Shown: positions 5,450-10,150 of the stretch, in pieces
How the letters are laid out: every line of letters begins with the position of its first letter
Position numbering within the stretch: position 1 is the first letter of the stretch
NCBI GenBank assembly: GCA_016292575.1
Contig: JAEDIH010000065.1
Coordinates: forward strand, 1 to 10,150
Source of the DNA: Clostridiaceae bacterium
GTDB lineage: Bacteria > Bacillota > Clostridia > Oscillospirales > Acutalibacteraceae
Length of the DNA: 10,150 nt
Reading direction: 5' to 3'
Position numbers and translations under genes: made by a program
Notes under the pieces: generated by a model
Databases searched by the model: none
What the model was told of the DNA's origin: nothing
The model's input: only the letters and a program-made list of their open reading frames with translations

Positions 5450-6040
5450 TTAAAGATATCTCAAAACGGCAACAACCTTTCCGAGGATCGCCACCTCGTC
5501 AACGATAATCGGATCATAAAGCTCATTCTCCGGCTGGAGACGGAAATGTCCGTCCTCTTTATAAAAGGTTTTGACCGTGGCTTCATCGTCAATGAGAGCA
5601 ACGACCATGTCGCCGTTGTTTGCAACAGGGGTCTGCTCGGCAAAGATGATGTCTCCGTCAAGGATACCTGCGCCGAGCATACTTTCACCGCGGACGTGCA
5701 GAGCAAAAAGCGGCTTATCCTTTGAAACATAGCCTGAATACGGCAGATAGCACTCAACCTGCTCAACGGCAAGAATGGGCGTACCGGCGGTGACAACGCC
5801 GAGCAAGGGAACATGGTGAACGTTCTCCGCCTGACCGACTATACGGATAGAGCGCTTGAGCATCGGGTCGCGGACGATATAACCCTTTTCCTCAAGGGCG
5901 TCAAGATTTGCCTGGACGGAGGACGTTGAACGCAGGCCGACCGCCTGGCAGATCTCCCTGACCGAGGGAGGAACGCCGTCCCCCGCCCGTTCCTTGAGGT
6001 ATTCAAGAATACGGTATTGATTTTCGCTGAGCGGTTTCAT
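5450..6040 (-). CDS. lexA: LexA repressor, SOS response
   Basis: LexA represses DNA-damage genes and cleaves itself when RecA filaments form. The 196 residues have the N-terminal winged helix-turn-helix domain (about 1-67, with SVREICQAVGLRSTSSVQANL as the recognition region) and the C-terminal S24-type peptidase domain. The self-cleavage bond is Ala85-Gly86 in VVTAGTP. The catalytic Ser120 is in RGESM and Lys157 in ATVKTFY. All required residues are present, so the protein should be functional. The ATG at 6040 is preferred because AAGGAG is 8 nt upstream; another ATG two codons earlier is only 2 nt from it. Two LexA-box-like palindromes in the promoter indicate autoregulation. There is no terminator between lexA and the 34-codon gene behind it. 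A divergent yneA-like division inhibitor, typical of Bacillus, is absent. Confidence 0.96.
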   Translation of the reverse strand: MKPLSENQYRILEYLKERAGDGVPPSVREICQAVGLRSTSSVQANLDALEEKGYIVRDPMLKRSIRIVGQAENVHHVPLLGVVTAGTPILAVEQVECYLPYSGYVSKDKPLFALHVRGESMLGAGILDGDIIFAEQTPVANNGDMVVALIDDEATVKTFYKEDGHFRLQPENELYDPIIVDEVAILGKVVAVLRYL

Positions 6041-6085
6041 AAGCATCGCTCCTTTGTTGTGATTTTAAATAAAACTTAGCAAGGT

Positions 6086-6097
6086 GAACAAATGATC
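6086..6097. promoter_or_regulatory. LexA-box-like site in the lexA leader
   Basis: GAACAAATGATC differs from the Gram-positive LexA box (GAACA-N2-TGTTC) at one arm position. It lies about 15 nt downstream of the -10, where bound LexA would block elongation or escape. Confidence 0.6.
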
Positions 6098-6109
6098 GGT
6101 TACACAGAG

Positions 6110-6138
6110 AGTATAACATATCTTTACAAAAAATGCAA
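6110..6138 (-). promoter_or_regulatory. lexA promoter
   Basis: The minus strand shows -10 TATACT (6110-6115) and, 17 nt upstream, a weak -35 TTGCAT (6133-6138). The -35 overlaps the palindrome at 6136-6149. Predicted start near 6103. Confidence 0.65.
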
Positions 6139-6149
6139 ACATTTGTTTG
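6136..6149. promoter_or_regulatory. LexA-box-like palindrome over the lexA -35
   Basis: CAAACATTTGTTTG has perfect 6-bp arms around a 2-bp centre. Compared with the Bacillus box CGAACATATGTTCG it keeps the architecture but has A and T in place of the outer G and C. It overlaps the -35, so it suits repression. A variant operator preference in this lineage is inferred. Confidence 0.55.
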
Positions 6150-6245
6150 GCGAAAAATAAAAAAATTTTTTGTCTGCCCCGGTTTTTGCCGCACGCAAGG
6201 AATAAACGCGGCTTTTAAAGAGCAGAATATTTTCAGTACCGCTGA

Positions 6246-6260
6246 GTAATCAGCGATTAC
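6246..6260. repeat. Small inverted repeat upstream of the M23 gene
   Basis: GTAATC-AGC-GATTAC is a perfect 6-bp inverted repeat, 32 bp before the start codon of the M23 gene. A second small hairpin, GCTGA-GTAA-TCAGC (6241-6254), overlaps it. It may be an operator or a leader hairpin. I found no convincing sigma-A or sigma-F promoter in the 6150-6292 gap. Confidence 0.35.
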
Positions 6261-6292
6261 ATCCAATATTTTTTGAAACGGCGGTTTGAAAA

Positions 6293-7042
6293 ATGAAGAA
6301 TAACAACTATTCCGAAAAAGGATTTTTCTTTTCCAAAAAGGGCTTTTACATCACGGCAGTGATCGGTATTCTCGCCGTTGTTGCGGCGGCGGTCACACTG
6401 AAAATTTCAACAAACAAGCTCAAGCGCGGAATTTCCGATATTACGTCAAGCTCCGCCCCCTCGCTCAGCGAGGTTGAAATGAGCGCCGAAAACGTTCCCG
6501 ACCCGCGCCGGTTTACACAAACCGAAAGCGAAACGGAAACCACCGAAGAGGAAGCAGTCCCCGAAGAAACCGAAACGAAAAAGCCGAGCGAAAAAACCGA
6601 ACCGCAGACGGAGCGTGCGGCAAAGATTGAAAACACCTCGTATAAACTTCCGATAGGTACGGACATTCAAAAGGAATTTTCCACCGATACGCCTGTTCTG
6701 AGCAAGACGATGGGCGATTACCGCACACACCCGGGCGTTGACTTTGAGGGCTCTCAGGGCGCCGAGGTCTGCGCGGCCGGAAACGGCGTTGTAACGCGCG
6801 TTCTTGCCGACACAATGTGGGGCTATATCGTTGAGATAGACCACGGTGACTTCACCGCAAGGTATGTAGGACTTGACCAGGGTACCGCAGTCGGAATCGG
6901 AGACAATGTTCAGATTGGACAAAAAATCGGTACGCTTGCGGAAATACCCGTTGAAAAAGAGGACGGAGTCCACCTGCACTTTGAAGTGATAAAGGACGGC
7001 AAAGCGACCGATCCGTTTGAAGCACTCGGCATAACAAGGTAA
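6293..7042 (+). CDS. Membrane-anchored M23/LytM-family protein, SpoIIQ-like
   Basis: The 249-residue protein has a short cytoplasmic N-terminus, one membrane helix (about 18-36, YITAVIGILAVVAAAV) and an external part. A Thr/Glu/Pro-rich spacer follows (about 75-110), then a LytM/peptidase M23 domain (about 120-245). Zinc-ligand motifs are present: H146-P-G-V-D150 and H227-L-H229. The other catalytic histidine of LytM-type enzymes, in the YxHL stretch, is replaced: RYVGLD has Gly193. A single-pass anchor with a degenerate M23 domain is the pattern of SpoIIQ, which partners SpoIIIAH across the spore septum; in Clostridia SpoIIQ keeps its zinc site. A vegetative endopeptidase or a non-catalytic scaffold remains possible. 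The Shine-Dalgarno is weak (GGCGG). It is the only plus-strand gene, divergent from lexA, and ends in hairpins and a strong terminator. Confidence is high for M23 and moderate for SpoIIQ. Confidence 0.85.
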   Translation: MKNNNYSEKGFFFSKKGFYITAVIGILAVVAAAVTLKISTNKLKRGISDITSSSAPSLSEVEMSAENVPDPRRFTQTESETETTEEEAVPEETETKKPSEKTEPQTERAAKIENTSYKLPIGTDIQKEFSTDTPVLSKTMGDYRTHPGVDFEGSQGAEVCAAGNGVVTRVLADTMWGYIVEIDHGDFTARYVGLDQGTAVGIGDNVQIGQKIGTLAEIPVEKEDGVHLHFEVIKDGKATDPFEALGITR

Positions 7043-7044
7043 CC

Positions 7045-7072
7045 TGCCCCCGTGAGTAGGCGTTTAGGGGCA
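7045..7072 (+). repeat. Hairpin just after the M23 stop codon
   Basis: TGCCCC (7045-7050) pairs with GGGGCA (7067-7072), followed by AAAAATAC. There is no T-run, so it is more likely an mRNA 3'-end structure than a terminator. Confidence 0.4.
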
Positions 7073-7089
7073 AAAATACAAAACCGCAA

Positions 7090-7121
7090 TTCAATGCTCA
7101 GTAAAAATTTTGTGCATTGAA
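7090..7121. repeat. 8-bp inverted repeat between the convergent genes
   Basis: TTCAATGC (7090-7097) pairs with GCATTGAA (7114-7121) across a 16-nt AT-rich loop. No T-run follows on either strand. Its role is unknown; it lies in the 3' region shared by the two converging transcripts. Confidence 0.4.
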
Positions 7122-7134
7122 GCAGTAAAAGAAA

Positions 7135-7169
7135 CGGGGACCGTGAAAAATGCCGGTCCCTGTTTTTTT
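7135..7169. terminator. Bidirectional intrinsic terminator between convergent genes
   Basis: The stem CGGGGACCG (7135-7143) pairs with CGGTCCCTG (7154-7162), with one G-U pair and a 10-nt loop. On the plus strand it is followed by seven T residues (7163-7169), ending the M23 transcript. On the minus strand TTTCTTTT follows, so it can also end the deacetylase operon transcript. Confidence 0.9.
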
Positions 7170-7185
7170 GAGCAATGGATAAATT

Positions 7186-8052
7186 TTACGATAATTCTTT
7201 AGCAGGCATTGCAGCAAAATCAGCCCAGGATATGATTTTAATGTTCTTATCTTTGGCTCTCTGCAAAAGATCTCCGCTTTTTAAAATTTCGTATTCAAAA
7301 ACACGCTTTTTCCAGTCTCCGGTCGGGTCATTCTTTTCCTTTGCAGGATGCAGAAACATTTCCGTGACACCGGCGCAGCAATTATCAACAGCGTCAAGAT
7401 AATACTTTTTTAATGCGTTGCAATCCTTAATATCCTTTGCGCTCCAAGGGTTAGACACGAGGTCGTCAAGCAAGCGGACGTTCCGCTTCTGCCCCTGAGA
7501 CACTATGTGCCTTTGAAAAGCGCAGACCGGTTTCGGAACGCGGCTTATTCCAAGCTGCCTTGCAATGAAATCCGGTCTTTTCGGAAAGCGGTACGCAAGT
7601 GCGTGCCTCGCACAAAAATCGTATGCGTCAAGATAAAATCTTCTTCCGTTGATGCCGTAAAGCGTTCCGCAATGGTTATCGGCGTGATCAACCGTAACGC
7701 CGTTTGAAATAAGGAAGTTATACTGCGCTTCAAGCTCCGCAGCAACCTCCCTGCGCCTTGCGTGCAAGGCTAACCTTTTTTGATTGCTTTCAAGCCCTTT
7801 TTCATTGCACAGCGAGGTGCTCGAGCTAAGGCTCGTCCACGGCTCGTCCTTGTTGTCGGAGTTGATTGCAAGATGCACGCCCACCGGTATTTTTTCTGCT
7901 GCCGCCCTTTTTGCGGCAGTTTCCGAATACGGCGTTACACAGAGAAACGAGGTTGAGGAAATCAGGCCGTTTTTATAAAGCTCTGTTATTGCGTCCGTTT
8001 GCTGTTCGTTATAGCCGAAATCATCGGCATTGATTATCAGGTATTTATTCAT
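7186..8052 (-). CDS. YdjC/ChbG-family carbohydrate deacetylase
   Basis: YdjC-family enzymes are metal-dependent deacetylases of N-acetylated sugars; ChbG removes one acetyl from chitobiose or chitotriose in the cytoplasm. The 288 residues carry the family signature: LIINADDFG (Asp10, Asp11) at the N-terminus, VGVHLA (His60), the H-x-D-x-H metal site in VDHADNHCG (His123, Asp125, His127), and FLHP (His235) towards the C-terminus. No signal peptide is present. I chose the ATG at 8052 (MNKYLIINADD) because GGTGAG is 5 nt upstream; a GTG two codons earlier is possible. The start overlaps the end of the symporter gene by 8 nt, which points to translational coupling and a cytoplasmic substrate brought in by that transporter. 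The exact sugar cannot be read from the sequence; chitooligosaccharide or another acetylated glycan is inference. Confidence 0.88.
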   Translation of the reverse strand: MNKYLIINADDFGYNEQQTDAITELYKNGLISSTSFLCVTPYSETAAKRAAAEKIPVGVHLAINSDNKDEPWTSLSSSTSLCNEKGLESNQKRLALHARRREVAAELEAQYNFLISNGVTVDHADNHCGTLYGINGRRFYLDAYDFCARHALAYRFPKRPDFIARQLGISRVPKPVCAFQRHIVSQGQKRNVRLLDDLVSNPWSAKDIKDCNALKKYYLDAVDNCCAGVTEMFLHPAKEKNDPTGDWKKRVFEYEILKSGDLLQRAKDKNIKIISWADFAAMPAKELS

Positions 8053-9400
8053 CCGCACTCACCGAAACAGCTTCAGACTCTTCCTTTTTGTTAAAATGAA
8101 GGAGCATTGAGAAAATGCTTGCAATCAGCATTGCGACAAACGGCAACACGCAAAGGAGATATTTTGAAGCAACATCGGGCTGTGTTCCGGGTTCAAGGTC
8201 GTTTTTAAAGCCGAAAACGTTATACATTATCTTATAGCCGAGAGCAACATACAAGCCGTTGAGTCTGTTCATTACCCCGATAAGGCTTGTCAGCATACCC
8301 TCACGCTTAACACCGTGGCGTTCATAGTCATTATCTATAATTTTCGCGCCGATACAGTCCATTGTAATAAGACAGCCTGCCACACCGACGCCCATTATGC
8401 TCGCAATGACGATTGCAACCGGAAGATTCTTTGCAAAATAAAGAGGAATGAAGCCGACAGCCATTACAATAAATCCAAGCCGCCATATTTTAATAATTTC
8501 CACTTTTTTGGAAATTGCCGAGAACACAACTATACCAATCAAAGCAAATGCGAACACTGCGGCGAGCATAACTGTAGTCATGCTTTCGTTGAGCTTCAGG
8601 GTGTATTTTACATAGAACGGAACTGCCTGGGATATGAGCGAAAATGCCGCCGAATAGAAAGCACTGGCAAAACCGAAAATCCAGAATTTGCTGTTTGTTG
8701 CAAGCGCAATAATCGCCTTGAAAAGGTTCGGCTTTTCCGCGTTTTCAAGCTCTCTTTTTTCTTCTTCAATATTCTCATGACAGCCGAAAGTCATATACAA
8801 AATAACAACAAGTGCTATTGCGCCGTATATAATAGCCGTTAGACCGTAGCCGATTGCTTTCGCAACAAGCGGAGTGAGAACAATGGAAATTACCATTGCC
8901 ACAAGCTGGCATATCTGCCTGATGCCATTTGTTTTTGCCCTTTCCACATCTGTTTTGAAAAGCGTTGGGAACAGTGCTCCGTAGTTGGCATTAATGAGCG
9001 AGTCAAGCGTTCCTGTGAGGATATACATTAAGAGTATATAAATATACGCCTGAGTTTCGTTTGACTGTATACCCTGCGGCATATTGAAGAACATTATGAA
9101 CGAAAGTATAAGAAGCGGCGTTCCGATTACAAGCCACGGTCTGCGCTTGCCCCATTTTGTGTTTGTCCTATCCGAAAGCAAACCGTATATGGGGTTGTCG
9201 ATTGCGTCAACAAAGGTATAGATGAACACTATCCTTGCCATCTGATCCGATGTGATAAGATTAAGCTTCGTCAGGTACAACGCCGCTGCATACGACTTGA
9301 ACATATTGACCGGAATTGACGTTCCGAACATTCCGAAGCCGTATCTGAACGGTGATGTTTTTCTCAGCGGGCTTTCGCTTGCTTGCGTTTTGGTTTTCAT
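8045..9400 (-). CDS. GPH-family sugar:cation symporter (MFS superfamily)
   Basis: This is a polytopic transporter of the glycoside-pentoside-hexuronide:cation symporter family (MelB/XynP/UidB type), importing a sugar or glycoside with Na+ or H+. The 451 residues contain about 12 hydrophobic segments. The family hallmark is clear near residues 65-89: DAIDNP, including Asp65 and Asp68 in the helix-2 cation-site region, then GLLSDRTNTKWGKRRPW in the loop between helices 2 and 3. A hydrophilic central loop near ENIEEEKRELENAEKPN divides the halves, and the C-terminus is short and acidic. The ATG at 9400 is preceded by GGGAGG at 8 nt. It starts 19 nt after the PHP gene and overlaps the deacetylase gene by 8 nt, so all three are probably one operon. 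Substrate cannot be told from the sequence. Confidence 0.93.
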   Translation of the reverse strand: MKTKTQASESPLRKTSPFRYGFGMFGTSIPVNMFKSYAAALYLTKLNLITSDQMARIVFIYTFVDAIDNPIYGLLSDRTNTKWGKRRPWLVIGTPLLILSFIMFFNMPQGIQSNETQAYIYILLMYILTGTLDSLINANYGALFPTLFKTDVERAKTNGIRQICQLVAMVISIVLTPLVAKAIGYGLTAIIYGAIALVVILYMTFGCHENIEEEKRELENAEKPNLFKAIIALATNSKFWIFGFASAFYSAAFSLISQAVPFYVKYTLKLNESMTTVMLAAVFAFALIGIVVFSAISKKVEIIKIWRLGFIVMAVGFIPLYFAKNLPVAIVIASIMGVGVAGCLITMDCIGAKIIDNDYERHGVKREGMLTSLIGVMNRLNGLYVALGYKIMYNVFGFKNDLEPGTQPDVASKYLLCVLPFVAMLIASIFSMLLHFNKKEESEAVSVSADE

Positions 9401-9419
9401 TCGTTTTACCTCCCGGTTA

Positions 9420-10150
9420 TCATTTTTTAAAATATATTGGGTTCGTTATTGCTCGGACATACTCCGTTTTGCCGACAGAATAAACAGCCTTGATGTATGC
9501 AAAGGTTGCGTCTTCTTCAAGAGAAACTGCCATCTTAACACTGCCGCGGCAATTCTTCAAAGCAACAGCTTCCTTAGTGTCTGTTACAAGAACAAGGCTT
9601 TCCCCTTTTAGGTTTTCTCCTTTAATTTTCAAAAGCCTTTCTTCTGTTTCAACAGTGTCACCCATTTCAGCTTTTCCGCAGTTTATCAGAAGCCTTACTC
9701 CCCTGACACTGTCCGTGATAAAGCTGTGGCCGTTTTTAACTGCGTCAAGAATGTCCTTGCTGCTCCTTGAATCGCTCAGAACAGCCGTTACGGGGTTTCC
9801 TATTCTTGCAGGATTGAGCGGCTTGTGGTAATCGCTTCCGCCAACGGCCGGAATTCTGCGCCCTTTGCGCAACAGCTCAGTCCAGAAAACGATTCCTCTG
9901 CTGTTTGTCGGGCGCATAGGACCGTTCCACACCTCGACCGCGTCAAAATTTTCATTTTTCCAAAGATACGGACAGATTCTGCATTTTGGATGATTCACCG
10001 AAATTACTGCGCCGAGCGAACGGGCATGGGCAATGAGCTTTTCCGCTTCGGCTTCATTATTTGCAATGAACGAATTTTCAAAAGGCGCTTCTACACCGAA
10101 AAAATTCATGTGTCCGTTATAATGCGTCCATTCAACGGCAGGGATAAAGG
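9420..10150 (-). CDS. PHP-domain (CehA/McbA-type) metallohydrolase, 5' end outside window
   Basis: This enzyme has the polymerase-and-histidinol-phosphatase fold and uses two or three metals, probably to hydrolyse a phosphoester or carboxylester. The frame stays open to the right edge, so the N-terminal HxH motif is not visible. What can be seen is FIPAVEW (metal Glu, codon 10131-10133), then HYNGHMNFFG (a conserved His near 10110-10112), VNHPKC (His at 9990-9992), and VGGSDYH (Asp at 9831-9833, His at 9825-9827). This is the ordered PHP motif set of the CehA/YcfH-like group. After about residue 140 from the ATG at 10109 comes a beta-rich C-terminal region of unknown role. That ATG is internal to the domain and is not the true start. 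No signal peptide can be judged. It lies upstream of the symporter and deacetylase genes in the same likely operon, suggesting a role in processing the imported compound. Confidence 0.85.
   Translation of the reverse strand, partial: FIPAVEWTHYNGHMNFFGVEAPFENSFIANNEAEAEKLIAHARSLGAVISVNHPKCRICPYLWKNENFDAVEVWNGPMRPTNSRGIVFWTELLRKGRRIPAVGGSDYHKPLNPARIGNPVTAVLSDSRSSKDILDAVKNGHSFITDSVRGVRLLINCGKAEMGDTVETEERLLKIKGENLKGESLVLVTDTKEAVALKNCRGSVKMAVSLEEDATFAYIKAVYSVGKTEYVRAITNPIYFKK

Noticed and set aside
6003..6266. 87-codon minus-strand frame across the lexA promoter.
   Set aside because: It covers the lexA promoter and both LexA-box-like palindromes and overlaps the start of lexA out of frame. No ribosome binding site was found.

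Overview
The window looks like chromosomal DNA of a low-to-moderate GC Firmicute (Bacillota), most likely an endospore-forming Clostridia member of the gut Oscillospirales/Ruminococcaceae type. Support: a ctsR-mcsA-mcsB-clpC operon with canonical CtsR heptad operators, a Gram-positive LexA, a YerB-type (DUF3048) lipoprotein, a SpoIIQ-like M23 protein, and AGGAGG-type ribosome binding sites. The genus is inference; no rRNA or marker gene is present.

Layout. Positions 1-3272 (minus strand) hold a heat-shock/protein quality control operon read right to left: ctsR (repressor), mcsA (zinc-finger adaptor/activator), mcsB (protein arginine kinase) and the N-terminal 391 codons of clpC (unfoldase). 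It is preceded by a promoter crowded with CtsR heptads (3288-3374) and by a small 62-codon ORF with a strong ribosome binding site (3390-3578). Positions 3818-4882 encode a secreted DUF3048 lipoprotein with its own sigma-A-type promoter. Positions 5148-5420 contain a compact unit: a consensus TTGACA-N17-TATAAT promoter, a 34-codon peptide gene, and a large perfect hairpin. It lies just downstream of lexA (5450-6040), whose promoter carries two LexA-box-like palindromes.

The only plus-strand gene (6293-7042) is a membrane-anchored M23/LytM protein resembling SpoIIQ. It converges on a minus-strand carbohydrate unit, with a bidirectional terminator between them (7135-7169). That unit, read right to left, is a PHP/CehA-type metallohydrolase (cut by the window's right edge), a GPH-family sugar:cation symporter, and a YdjC/ChbG-type carbohydrate deacetylase. 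The spacing is 19 nt and then an 8-nt overlap, so it is almost certainly an operon for uptake and trimming of a modified sugar.

How the genes work together: the left half is stress physiology. CtsR represses its own operon; in the known system McsA/McsB mark proteins with phosphoarginine for ClpC-ClpP, and LexA governs the SOS response. The right half is sporulation-type cell-wall biology and carbohydrate use. The points most worth a second look are the 34-residue peptide unit behind lexA, an McsB that lacks the usual second catalytic glutamate, the unusually dense CtsR operator with a small ORF in front of it, and the PHP-symporter-deacetylase operon.
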